A stretch of DNA of 64,000 bases from Altibacter sp. (GCF_019913785.1 NZ_JAIOHK010000035.1:1-64000), one strand, 5' to 3'; positions 51,749 through 61,163 are shown, numbered from the stretch's first letter. Translations and numbers: made by a program. The notes: a model not told the origin generated them from the sequence alone.

Positions 51749-53338
51749 TTACTTCATCAATCTTGTTAGCTGAAAAAATTTTTTATATTCTTGGGGGACG
51801 GTATCTATATTTACCAGACACCCTTCTTCTATGTATGGATAAATTTCGTCATAGGTTTGTACATTATACATACCAACCCGTTTACTTATATGATTTCGGG
51901 ATAATTCTTCCGGCCCATTGAGTCCTGCCGCGGCAATCAATTCTAAAAAGCTATGGATGGTAGCTTCGTGATATTTATTAACCCTAGGCGCCTTATCATC
52001 AACATCCAGACCTTTAACTAGCGATTTGTTTTGAGTGGCAACACCCACAGGACACGTATTATTATTACATTGTAAAGCCTGAATACAACCAATGGAGAGC
52101 ATCATTGCACGGGCACTATTGCAGCCATCTGCACCTAAAGCTATTGCTCTTGCCATATGAAATCCGGTTATAACTCTTCCCGCTACGATTACCTTGATCT
52201 CCTTTCTCAATCCAAATCCCACCAGAGTATCATGGACAAAGACAAGACCTTCACGCAATGGCATTCCCATGGAATTGGAAAATTCAACAGGAGCGGCACC
52301 TGTGCCACCCTCCCCGCCATCAACAGTAATAAAATCGGGCATTATATTAGTAAATAGCATCGCTTCACAAAAGTCCATAAACTCCTGTTTTCGTCCAAGA
52401 CATAGTTTGAAACCAATTGGTTTTCCCTCTGAAAGTTCTCGTAGTTTTTGAATAAAACGCATAAATTCTATTGGATCGGAAAAAGCGGAATGAGATGGCG
52501 GTGAATGCACGGCAATACCGGGTTGAATATGTCTTATTCTTGCAATTTCTTCAGTATTCTTGATTGCCGGCAGTATACCTCCGTGTCCCGGTTTGGCTCC
52601 TTGCGACAGTTTTATCTCGATCATTTTAACTTGAGGTCGAAGGGCATTCTCCCTAAAGGTTTTTTCGTTAAAGGTTCCATCATCATTCCTACAACAAAAA
52701 TATCCGGTTCCTATTTGCCATATAAGATCCCCTCCGTGTTTTAGGTGATAGTCACTTATTCCTCCTTCTCCTGTATTTTGTGCAAAATTCCCCATTTTAG
52801 CCCCCTTGTTCATCGCCAAAACTGCATTTTTACTCAAGGAACCAAAACTCATGGCAGAGATATTTAACAAGCTGGAGGAATACGGTTGTTTACAATCCTT
52901 CCCGCCAATTAGTAGTCGTGGAAATTTACCTATTTCCTTGGGGTTATTCTTGGCATACATAGAATGTTCCATCCATTCATAACCCGAATGATAGATGTCC
53001 ATTTGAGTACCAAATGGTTCGGTGTCATTTTCACCCTTTGCTCTTCGATAAACTAAGGAACGTAGAATGCGATTAATTGGCCTTCCGTTTGTATCGGTCT
53101 CAACAAAATACTGCATTATTTCTGGACGAATGGATTCTAAAACATATCTAAAGCGCCCTAATAATGGAAAGTTTCTTCGAATGGTATGCTTTTTTTGGAA
53201 AATATCGTAAACCCCCATTAAAATTAACGGGCCTACTAAAAGGAAAAGCCATAAAACAGGCAACCAAAAGAAAGAAATACCGATGATGGAAACACTAACG
53301 ATTAGTGAAATTAAAATAAACTTTTCACGAACTTTCAT
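51749..53338 (-). CDS. FMN-binding glutamate synthase family protein (GltB central domain-like, membrane-anchored)
   Basis: A 529-residue protein with two N-terminal membrane helices (about 5-50) and a glutamate-synthase FMN barrel: LLNISAMSFGSLSKNAVLAMNKGAKMGNFAQNTGEGGISDYH, LSQGAKPGHGGILP, FITVDGGEGGTGAAPVEFSNSMGMPL, GADGCNSARAMMLSIGCIQALQCNNNTCPVG. The cysteine pattern C-x5-C-x4-C resembles the iron-sulfur ligands of GltB. Glutaminase and NADPH domains are missing and no gltD partner is near, so glutamate synthesis is not assured. Confidence 0.88.
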   Translation of the reverse strand: MKVREKFILISLIVSVSIIGISFFWLPVLWLFLLVGPLILMGVYDIFQKKHTIRRNFPLLGRFRYVLESIRPEIMQYFVETDTNGRPINRILRSLVYRRAKGENDTEPFGTQMDIYHSGYEWMEHSMYAKNNPKEIGKFPRLLIGGKDCKQPYSSSLLNISAMSFGSLSKNAVLAMNKGAKMGNFAQNTGEGGISDYHLKHGGDLIWQIGTGYFCCRNDDGTFNEKTFRENALRPQVKMIEIKLSQGAKPGHGGILPAIKNTEEIARIRHIQPGIAVHSPPSHSAFSDPIEFMRFIQKLRELSEGKPIGFKLCLGRKQEFMDFCEAMLFTNIMPDFITVDGGEGGTGAAPVEFSNSMGMPLREGLVFVHDTLVGFGLRKEIKVIVAGRVITGFHMARAIALGADGCNSARAMMLSIGCIQALQCNNNTCPVGVATQNKSLVKGLDVDDKAPRVNKYHEATIHSFLELIAAAGLNGPEELSRNHISKRVGMYNVQTYDEIYPYIEEGCLVNIDTVPQEYKKFFQLTRLMK

Positions 53339-53468
53339 ACCTTAAATGTACTTAATTAATAGATTAGGGGAATTGTTCAAATATAAATTTAGAAATTCAA
53401 ACATAAAGATAAGTTTGACAAGTTTGTATATTTATGAACTCAAAATTGATTTTGGTATAACAAATTTT

Positions 53469-54326
53469 ATGAATCAAGCTGTTTGGAATGTAAAAATGTA
53501 TGGTGGCCGTGGCTCGACACCGGTTTGTGAGCCTGGTTTTCAAAAATATGGAGGTAATACAACCTGTATTTATGTAGATCTTCTCATAAATGACCGTAGT
53601 AAAATGATTGTAATCTTTGATGCGGGAACCGGTATTCGACAACTTTCTTCAGATATAGAATCGGGTAAAATTCCAAAAACCGATTTTATTCTCTTGGTTT
53701 TTACGCACCTACATTGGGACCATATTCAGGGCTTTCCTTTCTTTTCTCCCGCATATAATCCACAACAGAAAATAGGGATTGTTTATCCCCAAAAGAAGTT
53801 ACACATTAGTGAGGTGAAAGATCTCTTTGCATTACAGATGCAAAGTCAATTCTTTCCCGTTCAGTTAGAAAATATGGGATGCCAAATACGTTTTATAGAT
53901 TACCGAGATGCCGAACCAATTTTAAACGCCGATGGCTTGGTAAAGTTTAGTTATCGTGAGCACAACCACCCCGGAGGTGCTTTTAGTTATCGCTTGGAGG
54001 CAAACGGAAAATCTATAGTTATTTGCACAGATCTAGAACATGGGATGCGTCTAGATCAAAATGTTGTTGATTTTTGTAAAGATGCAGATTTATTGATCCA
54101 CGATGCGCAATATACGGATGAAGAGCTCGAATTGCATCGCGGTTGGGGACATAGTAGTTTCAATCAGGCCATAGAGACAGCCGAAATTGCTAATGTAAAA
54201 AATCTTGTTTTAACACATCACGACCCATCGCACAATGATGCGTTTCTTACAGAAATGGAAAAACACTGCCAAGCTAGATTTCCCAATTGTGAGATGGCAA
54301 AAGAAGGTTTAGAATTCAACATCTAG
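53469..54326 (+). CDS. MBL-fold metallo-hydrolase
   Basis: A 285-residue protein. The start at 53469 (MNQAVWNVKMYGGRGSTPV) fits the family; the frame to 53346 adds unrelated sequence. The metal motif is THLHWDHIQGF, followed by EHNHPGGAFSYRLE, CTDLEH and HDAQYTDEEL, then LTHHDPSHND. It resembles the phosphodiesterase/RNase-Z-like group that often acts on cyclic nucleotides. Substrate unknown. Confidence 0.88.
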   Translation: MNQAVWNVKMYGGRGSTPVCEPGFQKYGGNTTCIYVDLLINDRSKMIVIFDAGTGIRQLSSDIESGKIPKTDFILLVFTHLHWDHIQGFPFFSPAYNPQQKIGIVYPQKKLHISEVKDLFALQMQSQFFPVQLENMGCQIRFIDYRDAEPILNADGLVKFSYREHNHPGGAFSYRLEANGKSIVICTDLEHGMRLDQNVVDFCKDADLLIHDAQYTDEELELHRGWGHSSFNQAIETAEIANVKNLVLTHHDPSHNDAFLTEMEKHCQARFPNCEMAKEGLEFNI

Positions 54327-54357
54327 AAAAATTCTTATTATATATAAAAACTTTAAG

Positions 54358-54384
54358 TACATTTGGTTCGCGAGTATGCGAACT
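54358..54384 (+). promoter_or_regulatory. -7 box and operator upstream of the GbsR/MarR gene
   Basis: TACATTTG (54358-54365) fits TAnnTTTG. It touches an inverted repeat GGTTCGC-GAGTAT-GCGAACT (54365-54384; 6 of 7 base pairs). The same half-site sequence and the same 6-base spacer occur at 55010-55029, so the regulator may repress its own gene. Confidence 0.72.
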
Positions 54385-54422
54385 AAAAATATACTTACTA
54401 TCATTGCATATAAGCTACTGTA

Positions 54423-54908
54423 ATGGCAAAGGAAGAAGAACAAGAAAAACTCATTGAAATAATAGGACTAGGGATTGAAGAACGCCTAAAGCTTTCTCCA
54501 CTAGCGTCTCGTATCTATGCACTCCTTATTTTGTCTGCTTATGAGGGACTTACGTTTGACGAAATAAGAGAAATTATAAAAGCCAGTAAGAGCTCTACAT
54601 CGGTGAACTTAAACGTGCTCACTCAACTCGATTATATTACCTACTACACGAAGCCTGGAGATAGAAAACGCTATTTTAGACTTTCGAAATACTCCCAACT
54701 TCAGTCTTTAGAAATGTATAATCAAAACATTGACAAGGAGATGGATATGATTAAACGTATCAATAGCTTTAATAAGAAATACCATCCAGAGAAATTTATG
54801 AATCAAGAAACATTGGGACATATATTTCAGGACTATTTGGTTGAAAAGCAAAAGCTCGTAGTTGCAACTATTAAAAAGATGAAGCGCTTTCGCGAAAGCG
54901 AAAAATAA
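54423..54908 (+). CDS. GbsR/MarR family transcriptional regulator
   Basis: A 161-residue winged-helix regulator: KLSPLASRIYALLILSAYEGLTFDEIREIIKASKSSTSVNLNVLTQLDYITYYTKPGDRKRYFRLSKYSQL, followed by a long C-terminal helix. GbsR members repress osmoprotectant (glycine betaine) or efflux genes in Gram-positives; many in Bacteroidota are of unknown target. Two matching operators (54365 and 55010) mark the likely targets: itself and the PepSY-like gene. Ligand unknown. Confidence 0.85.
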   Translation: MAKEEEQEKLIEIIGLGIEERLKLSPLASRIYALLILSAYEGLTFDEIREIIKASKSSTSVNLNVLTQLDYITYYTKPGDRKRYFRLSKYSQLQSLEMYNQNIDKEMDMIKRINSFNKKYHPEKFMNQETLGHIFQDYLVEKQKLVVATIKKMKRFRESEK

Positions 54909-55009
54909 CTTTTCTAGGGCAAAGGCATCAATCTAAGGGCAGGAATTCTTCACATCAAAAATACCTTACGATCCCGAGTGACCGAATTAACAATTATTTA
55001 GCGAATTTT

Positions 55010-55042
55010 AGTTCGTTATGTTACGAACTAATAGTAATTTTG
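55010..55042 (+). promoter_or_regulatory. Operator and promoter upstream of the PepSY-like gene
   Basis: A perfect 7-bp inverted repeat AGTTCGT-TATGTT-ACGAACT (55010-55029). The -7 box TAATTTTG lies at 55035-55042. A -33 position (19 bases upstream, 55012-55015) falls within the left half-site, so regulator binding would block RNA polymerase. Confidence 0.72.
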
Positions 55043-55066
55043 TTGGAGAATTTAAAACCAAACAAG

Positions 55067-55507
55067 ATGAAAAATTTATTTGTAATTGCACTAGCAATAT
55101 TAGCTTCCGTAGCGATGTACGGACAAGATCTAAAAACAACTGAAGTTCCTTCAACTTTTACTGAGGGCCTACTAAAAGTTTACCCCAATGCTACCGATAT
55201 AGAATGGGAACGCAACGGTAACGACTATAAAGTAGAGTTTGATTCTGGTAAGATGGAACACGAAATCTGGTTCAACAAAACAGGAGATATGGTACGTGTT
55301 CAAAAGGATATTACTAAAAAAGAACTCCCAACCGCCCTTGCCGAGATAATTAAACGAGACTACGCAGATTATACTATTGACGATGTAGAATCAATTTTTA
55401 AAGATGGTGTTACTACCTATATAGTTGAACTTGAAAAAGGCTGGTTCGAAGCAATAAGAATAACATTCTCTACAACCGGAAAGGTATTAAATATTTCTAA
55501 AGATTAG
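55067..55507 (+). CDS. Secreted PepSY-like protein
   Basis: A 146-residue protein starting MKNLFVIALAILASVAMYGQ (signal peptide). The body has two repeats of the beta-sheet and helix PepSY-like type: PSTFTEGLLKVYPNATDIEWERNGNDYKVEFDSGKMEHEIWFNKTGDMVRV and ALAEIIKRDYADYTIDDVESIFKDGVTTYIVELEKGWFEAIRITFSTTGKVLNI. Such proteins (PepSY-like, DUF2874) are periplasmic with unknown partners. A GbsR operator overlaps its promoter. Confidence 0.82.
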   Translation: MKNLFVIALAILASVAMYGQDLKTTEVPSTFTEGLLKVYPNATDIEWERNGNDYKVEFDSGKMEHEIWFNKTGDMVRVQKDITKKELPTALAEIIKRDYADYTIDDVESIFKDGVTTYIVELEKGWFEAIRITFSTTGKVLNISKD

Positions 55508-55628
55508 TATTGCCCTCAATTAAATAAACGGCTTGGTAAGGAATTATTTTAATTAAAAACCGAACTAGCAGTTTAAAATTTTAAAAACAATAAACACCTG
55601 TTAACATTTCTATTATAGCACAATTACC

Positions 55629-57149
55629 ATGAAAAAATTATACACGCTAGTTTTATTTTTAATATCTCTTACGGTTGCTAATTCACAATCAGGAGCCTTG
55701 GACACTTCCTTTGGAACCGACGGAATTGTCACTACCGTAATCTCGGGCACCTATAACTATACCACGGGCACCTTAGTGCAGCCGGACGGAAAAATCATCC
55801 TTGTGGGTTATGCCGGTGAACCTTCAACCTACAAGGTAGCCGTTGCTCGTTACAACACCGATGGCTCGCTTGATACCTCCTTTGGAACGGCCGGGACACA
55901 AATTATTCCAATTGGAGCTGCCAAATCTTTTGCCATGGATGTTGCGCTTCAAATGGACGGAAAAATTATTTTGGCTGCCCGTACCTGGGATGATGTTACC
56001 GGAGATTTTGCTGTTGTAAGGCTAAATGACAATGGAACGCTCGACACAAACTTTGGCACCAATGGAATTACAATAGTGAATAACGGTTCGGATGTGGCAG
56101 AAACGGTTGCGATTCAAAATGATGGAAAAATTATTTTGGCAGGATTTTCAGATGACACTTATTCCGCCGCCCGATTTAACACAGACGGAACATTAGACAC
56201 CAGTTTTGGCACTAATGGCTGGGCGAGTACACAATTTGACACCTCTCTCAGTTTCGTAAGAGATATAGCTATTCAAGACGATGGAAAGATTCTAATGGGT
56301 GGATTTAATATTACAATGGCAAATAGATTTGAAATGTCGGCTGCGAGATTTAATGAAGATGGAACTTTAGACACTAGTTTCGGAACCGATGGAAAAGTGT
56401 GGTTTAATATTGGTGCGGGAAATGATTTTGTAGAAAGTGTTGCCATTCAGGGAGACGGAAAAATTTTAATAGGTGGCCATAAATGGATTTCTGACCTTGA
56501 ACAGCGACACGATCTGGCCGTAGTTCGATTAAACTCAGACGGAACTTTTGATAACAGTTATGGCAGTAGTGGTGTAGCAACCGCAAGATTAGTGGATGGT
56601 TCTAATTATACAGCGGCTATGATACTCCAACCCGACAATAAAGTAGTATTGGCCGGTTCAACCGTATTCCAAGGTGAATATAATATGGCGATGGCTCGTT
56701 TCGATGCCGCCGGAATCCTAGATACTAGTTTTGACACGGATGGAATGGTTAGCACCGATATAAATGGAAGAGAAGATTATGGCGATGCGATAACCCTTCA
56801 GGAAGATGGTAAAATTATTCTAGCCGGAAATTCGTTTACTGGCGGTGTTTCAGAAATTGTAGTGGCCAGATTCGACAACGATATATTAGGGCTGAATGAC
56901 AGTACGGTAAATGAAAACCAAATAGTAGGTTTCTACAATTCAGACTCAAAGACTTTTAACGTTCAATCGGAAACCGAAACGATCAAAAAAGTAAGTATTT
57001 TCACGATTTCTGGTCAAGGTTTAGCAACAATTGACAACAATGCACTCAGCTTTAGTACAGATGTTTCAGCGTTTGCAGAGGGAATATACATTGTTATTAT
57101 TACCACCAATAATAATCGATCGAATGCTATAAAGTTTTTGAAGTACTAA
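55629..57149 (+). CDS. Delta-60 repeat protein with T9SS sorting domain
   Basis: A 506-residue exported protein with a signal peptide ending at ANSQ (residue 20). Seven copies of the delta-60 repeat follow, each having a (L/F)D(T/N)(S/N)(F/Y)G(T/S)xG core and QxDGKI(I/L)(L/M)xG spacing, forming a beta-propeller-like array. The last 70 residues form a T9SS type A-like sorting domain (VGFYNSDSKTFNVQSETETI ... NAIKFLKY). It is probably surface-displayed. Confidence 0.88.
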   Translation: MKKLYTLVLFLISLTVANSQSGALDTSFGTDGIVTTVISGTYNYTTGTLVQPDGKIILVGYAGEPSTYKVAVARYNTDGSLDTSFGTAGTQIIPIGAAKSFAMDVALQMDGKIILAARTWDDVTGDFAVVRLNDNGTLDTNFGTNGITIVNNGSDVAETVAIQNDGKIILAGFSDDTYSAARFNTDGTLDTSFGTNGWASTQFDTSLSFVRDIAIQDDGKILMGGFNITMANRFEMSAARFNEDGTLDTSFGTDGKVWFNIGAGNDFVESVAIQGDGKILIGGHKWISDLEQRHDLAVVRLNSDGTFDNSYGSSGVATARLVDGSNYTAAMILQPDNKVVLAGSTVFQGEYNMAMARFDAAGILDTSFDTDGMVSTDINGREDYGDAITLQEDGKIILAGNSFTGGVSEIVVARFDNDILGLNDSTVNENQIVGFYNSDSKTFNVQSETETIKKVSIFTISGQGLATIDNNALSFSTDVSAFAEGIYIVIITTNNNRSNAIKFLKY

Positions 57150-57211
57150 TTCCGTAATCCTTTCAGAAATAGGGCTTAAACAGTATAAGGTTGTAGGATC
57201 TAACCTTATAC

Positions 57212-57408
57212 GTGGAGAAAACGCTCTTTGATAGGAATAGTATTCGTTTTAAAATTTGCGAATACCTAGGAGTTTGCTCGGGTTTAGATCGTAATCCGTC
57301 TGAATTTTTCAACGATATTATAACCCGGATAACTACATGAATACAGATGAAGTGTGGTCTATGAATACGAGTAGAAAGGCACCTAGATCCATTTTTGAAG
57401 TGGCTTAA
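57212..57408 (+). pseudogene. Possible frameshifted remnant: two overlapping short frames
   Basis: A GTG at 57212 opens 42 residues (VEKTLFDRNSIRFKICEYLG continuing to RNPSEFFNDIITRITT) that end at TGA 57338. An ATG overlapping this stop at 57337 (ATGA) opens 23 residues (MNTDEVWSMNTSRKAPRSIF then EVA). Together they read like the tail of one protein with a frame change near 57330. I do not recognise the family. It may also be chance or two coupled peptides. A 10-bp perfect inverted repeat GTATAAGGTT/AACCTTATAC lies just upstream (57183-57211). Confidence 0.3.
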
Positions 57409-57446
57409 ACTCAATTAAATTTATTAAGCAATTTAAAACTTGAATA

Positions 57447-58520
57447 ATGAAAACAACCTTAAAAAAACTAAAAAATATTAGTTCTGAAAATTGCATTACT
57501 GTGATAATGAATTCACATAGAACGAAACCGGACTACCTAAAGGACGAATTAACGCTTAAAAACCTTGTCAAAGAGGCCGAAAACAGACTTTTGGCAGACT
57601 TGCCAAAGCGAGATGCAACAGTGTTAATAGCTAAGTTAAAAACACTTGCAGCACAAATAGATCACAGTCTGAATTTAGATAGTTTGATACTTTTTGTAAA
57701 TGAAGATATTTCCGAGTTTTTAAGATTACCTATACAGGTGGTGGATCGGGTAGTTATAGACGATACCTTTTCTACGAGAGATCTAATTAGAACCATGCAC
57801 ATAGAATCTAACTATTATGTCTTGGTTTTAAGTCAGGAAAAAGTACGCCTAATTGAAGCTTTAAATGATAAAGTGGTAAAGGAATTTAAATCGCCTTTTC
57901 CAATTGTAAACACACAATTCGATAATAAAAATACCATGGAACCCGTGGTATCATCACGCCAACGGAATTTAATTGCTGAGTTTTTTAATCAGGTGGATAA
58001 AGAGGTCAATACCATTAGAAACCAAAATCCGCTACCAGTTTTAATAAGTACTGTTGAAGAAAACTATCCCGAATACTTAAAAGTAGCCGATGAGAAACAC
58101 AGTATTTACAGTATGTTCTTGAATAAAAATAGAATATTAGAAAAGGATCATGCCATTGTTTCAGAAGCATGGAAAATGGTCGAAGCATATAATACGGAAA
58201 GGAATAATGAAAGAAAATCAGAACTGCTTAAAGCCGTTTCTGAAAACAAATTTTTAAGTGATACCAATGAGATATGGAGGGCTATTTCCGAAGGTAAAAT
58301 ACAAACGCTTTTTATAGAACAAGGCTTGTTTCAACCCGCTCTTATAGAGGATAACGAAATTGTGTACGTGTCTGAAGACCATAGAAGCGATAAGGATGTT
58401 ATTGATGATATTTATGACGAAATGATTGTGTTGAACATGAATTTTGGAGGTGATGTTGTATTTCTTCCCAAAGGAGAATTGTCAAAATTTAATGGTTTTG
58501 GTGCCATAACAAGATATTAA
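57447..58520 (+). CDS. Bacterial eRF1-like protein (baeRF), Balon-type ribosome hibernation factor
   Basis: A 357-residue protein whose three-part layout resembles archaeal eRF1/Pelota: an N-terminal stretch (ISSENCITVIMNSHRTKPDYLKDELTLKNLVKEAENRL), a middle segment with the RNase-H-like VLVLSQEKVRLIEALNDKVVKEFK, and a C-terminal eRF1-domain-3-like part (GKIQTLFIEQGLFQPALIEDNEI to GGDVVFLPKGELSKFNGFGAITRY). No GGQ tripeptide is present. Balon-family proteins occupy the ribosomal A site in dormant or cold-shocked cells. The assignment comes from recalled family features and needs a profile search. Confidence 0.62.
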   Translation: MKTTLKKLKNISSENCITVIMNSHRTKPDYLKDELTLKNLVKEAENRLLADLPKRDATVLIAKLKTLAAQIDHSLNLDSLILFVNEDISEFLRLPIQVVDRVVIDDTFSTRDLIRTMHIESNYYVLVLSQEKVRLIEALNDKVVKEFKSPFPIVNTQFDNKNTMEPVVSSRQRNLIAEFFNQVDKEVNTIRNQNPLPVLISTVEENYPEYLKVADEKHSIYSMFLNKNRILEKDHAIVSEAWKMVEAYNTERNNERKSELLKAVSENKFLSDTNEIWRAISEGKIQTLFIEQGLFQPALIEDNEIVYVSEDHRSDKDVIDDIYDEMIVLNMNFGGDVVFLPKGELSKFNGFGAITRY

Positions 58521-58544
58521 AAAGTCAATTTAAAAAACGGTAAA

Positions 58545-59366
58545 ATGAGCAATCTAAAGAACCTAATTGTAATTACAGGTGGAGCAGGAGGTATAGGTCA
58601 GGCATGTGCCAGAGCATTTAAAGGTCAGCCATTAATTATAACGGATTACTCTCAAGAAAAGGTAGACGAAACCGTGAACCTACTGTCAAAGGAGGGGTTT
58701 GATGTTTCAGGGATTTCCTGTGACATCACATCTAAAAAAGATATAGATAGCCTCATAAATTATGTTTCTGAAAAGGGCGCGTTAAAGGCGCTAATTCATA
58801 CCGCCGGAGTAAGTGGAACCGTTAAAGACTTAAAAAGAGTTTATACGATTGACTTGGTTGCTACAGACCTTTTGGTAGATGCGTTTTATGAGCTTGCTGA
58901 AAAGGATTCGGTGGTTATTCTACTATCCTCCATGATGGCGCATACAGTTCCACCGAACAAAGAGTATGATGATGCGCTTATAAATCCACAAGGGCCAGAA
59001 TCTTTTGATATTGTGAGTCGATATGTAAATAACGACTCCGATATGATGTACAATTTTGCAAAGAGGGGAGTGCAATTGCTAACACATAAAAACGCCGATA
59101 GATGGGGAAAAAAAGGAGCGAGAATCGTATCGATTTCACCGGGAGTTATTGAAACTCCGATGGCGTTAAAAGCGGCCGAAGAACATCCCGAGAAAATGGA
59201 AATGATTAAACGTGCAACTCCGTTAAAACGCAACGGTCAACCTGAAGATATCGCAGATGTCGCACGCTTTCTGGCAAGTGATGCTGCTCGTTTTATAACA
59301 AGTACAGATATTTTGGTTGATGGGGGCGTTATTCAGAATATTAAAAGAATGGGACAAAAGATCTAA
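58545..59366 (+). CDS. Short-chain dehydrogenase/reductase
   Basis: A 273-residue SDR with TGGAGGIG (11-18) for cofactor, a catalytic serine in VVILLSSMMAH and Y-N-F-A-K as YxxxK. The C-terminal part has RIVSISPGVIETPMA and VARFLASDAARFITSTDILVDGG. The sequence around the catalytic residues is longer than classical SDRs, with an insert (VPPNKEYDDALINPQGPESFDIVSRYVNN), as in 3-alpha-hydroxysteroid dehydrogenase types. It follows the baeRF gene 24 bases downstream. Substrate unknown. Confidence 0.85.
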   Translation: MSNLKNLIVITGGAGGIGQACARAFKGQPLIITDYSQEKVDETVNLLSKEGFDVSGISCDITSKKDIDSLINYVSEKGALKALIHTAGVSGTVKDLKRVYTIDLVATDLLVDAFYELAEKDSVVILLSSMMAHTVPPNKEYDDALINPQGPESFDIVSRYVNNDSDMMYNFAKRGVQLLTHKNADRWGKKGARIVSISPGVIETPMALKAAEEHPEKMEMIKRATPLKRNGQPEDIADVARFLASDAARFITSTDILVDGGVIQNIKRMGQKI

Positions 59367-59641
59367 ATTGGAAGTAATCCGAAAATAGCATTTCAATTAT
59401 AGAATAATTCAAACCGTATCGCATGCTTTGACAAATAGTTATGCCTATTTGCCGTTGGTTGTTGCAGCATTTTGGAATTATTGGATGGTAAAAGATTTAT
59501 TATTTAGTGTCTTTTCGGTGAAGTATCCTTAGAATTTAATTTTTCTTTAATAAGGTTCCGGAGAAAATTCCACAATATTTAGCGATGTAAAAGTTGTAGA
59601 TATATTATCTTACCCTAACAATTTACGAAAGACTACGATAC
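59367..59641. other. Spacer between the SDR gene and cls
   Basis: 275 bases without a gene of plausible length. A hydrophobic 36-codon stretch (about 59413-59532, AYLPLVVAAFWNYWMVKDLL and onwards) is open but has no start codon, so it may be a decayed membrane-protein remnant or chance. Likely holds the cls promoter. Confidence 0.35.
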
Positions 59642-61096
59642 ATGAATTGGATTTTACTCGGGGAAATCGCATACATACTTATAGTTATTTTTGTCATCTT
59701 TAGAGTTTTGTACGATACGCGAAGCACTACTAAAGCATTGGCCTATATCCTGTTTATTGTGTTTGTGCCTTTTTTCGGGATGGGTTTTTATTTTTCTTTC
59801 GGAATAAATTATAGGAAACGAAAGCTATACTCTAAAAAAATTGTAGAGGATGAATCGCTTCGTGAACGCATCCGAAGCAAAATGAACGCCTATTCTGAAG
59901 CGATACGTAATTCGGGATTGATTTCGCAAAAAAGTCAGACCTTGGCCGAGTTTATTCGTCGTGCCGGCAACAGTCCATTAACGGCAAACAACGATGTAAA
60001 ACTCTTGATAAACGGAGAGGAAAAATTTCCGGAATTATTAAAAGAACTTGAAAAGGCAACTTCACATATTCATTTTGAATATTATATATATGAAAATGAT
60101 ATTACGGGAAACCAGATTGCAGATCTACTAATAAAAAAAGCAAGGCAAGGAGTTGAAGTCCGCTTTATGTATGATGATTTTGGCAGTCATAGCCTGGGAA
60201 AATCATTCCTTAAAAAACTACAAGATGCCGGCGTTCAAACCGCACCTTTCTATAAAATAAGATGGTATGCCTTTGCCAATCGCCTCAATTACAGAAATCA
60301 CAGAAAAATTGTAATTATCGATGGCATCGTTGGTTTTGTCGGTGGAATTAATATGAGTGACAAATACCGAAACGATTTAAAGAAGGATAATCATCTGTAT
60401 TGGCGAGACACCCATATAATGATTAAAGGTCAGGCCACAGCCTATTTGCAATATTTATTTATGGGTGATTGGAATTTTTGTAGCGGAACACCATTTGCGT
60501 ATTCCGAGTCTTATTTTATAGACAGTACTAATCAGGAAACTATCGAAAATAAAGTAGTACAGATTGCGGCCTCAGGACCGGATAGTAAACTACCCGTTAT
60601 TTTCTATTCTCTTTTGGAGGCGATTAGTTCGGCCAAAAAAAGCATTTATATAACAAGTCCATATTTTATTCCCGACGAGAGTTTAATGGATGCGTTAATT
60701 ATTGCCATTCAAGGCGGGCTAGATGTTAAGATTATAATTCCGGGAGTTTCAGATTCTAAAATGGTCAATACGGCGGCAAGTGCCTATTACACCGAACTGC
60801 TTCAAGTAGGTGCAAAAATCTATAAGTACAACAAGGGATTTGTTCATGCCAAAACGATGGTCATTGATGATGACTTGGCCATCATAGGTTCCGCAAATAT
60901 GGATTTCAGAAGTTTCGATCTTAATTTTGAAGTCAATGCAGTGGTTTATAGCAAACATATTGCAGCTCAACTTACGGAAGCTTTTGAAAACGATTTAAAA
61001 GTATCTGAGCAAATTGATGCAAACACTTGGCTGAATCGACCAAAGTATATTCATTTATGGGAAAAGATTGTTAGATTATCATCGCCATTTTTGTAA
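59642..61096 (+). CDS. cls: Cardiolipin synthase (PLD type)
   Basis: A 484-residue protein with two N-terminal membrane helices (PLDN-like segment; FRVLYDTRSTTKALAYILFIVFVPFFGMGFYFSFGINYRKRKL) and two PLD motifs: first NHRKIVIIDGIVGFVGGINMSD, second HAKTMVIDDDLAIIGSANMDFRS. Length agrees with the ClsA family. It condenses phosphatidylglycerol to cardiolipin, usually raised in stationary phase and osmotic stress. Confidence 0.93.
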   Translation: MNWILLGEIAYILIVIFVIFRVLYDTRSTTKALAYILFIVFVPFFGMGFYFSFGINYRKRKLYSKKIVEDESLRERIRSKMNAYSEAIRNSGLISQKSQTLAEFIRRAGNSPLTANNDVKLLINGEEKFPELLKELEKATSHIHFEYYIYENDITGNQIADLLIKKARQGVEVRFMYDDFGSHSLGKSFLKKLQDAGVQTAPFYKIRWYAFANRLNYRNHRKIVIIDGIVGFVGGINMSDKYRNDLKKDNHLYWRDTHIMIKGQATAYLQYLFMGDWNFCSGTPFAYSESYFIDSTNQETIENKVVQIAASGPDSKLPVIFYSLLEAISSAKKSIYITSPYFIPDESLMDALIIAIQGGLDVKIIIPGVSDSKMVNTAASAYYTELLQVGAKIYKYNKGFVHAKTMVIDDDLAIIGSANMDFRSFDLNFEVNAVVYSKHIAAQLTEAFENDLKVSEQIDANTWLNRPKYIHLWEKIVRLSSPFL

Positions 61097-61163
61097 TCTT
61101 GTTGCGCATTAGAATATTACAAGCAAATTTTTTAAACTGACAGTTACCCAATAAACCACATCA

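Noticed and set aside
55629-56900. Possible tandem DNA repeat or CRISPR-like array
   Set aside because: The periodicity comes from degenerate delta-60 protein repeats; the DNA units differ in sequence and there are no spacers.
57163-57414. 83-residue minus-strand frame in the spacer before the baeRF gene
   Set aside because: No family pattern and no promoter; the plus-strand remnant is slightly better supported.
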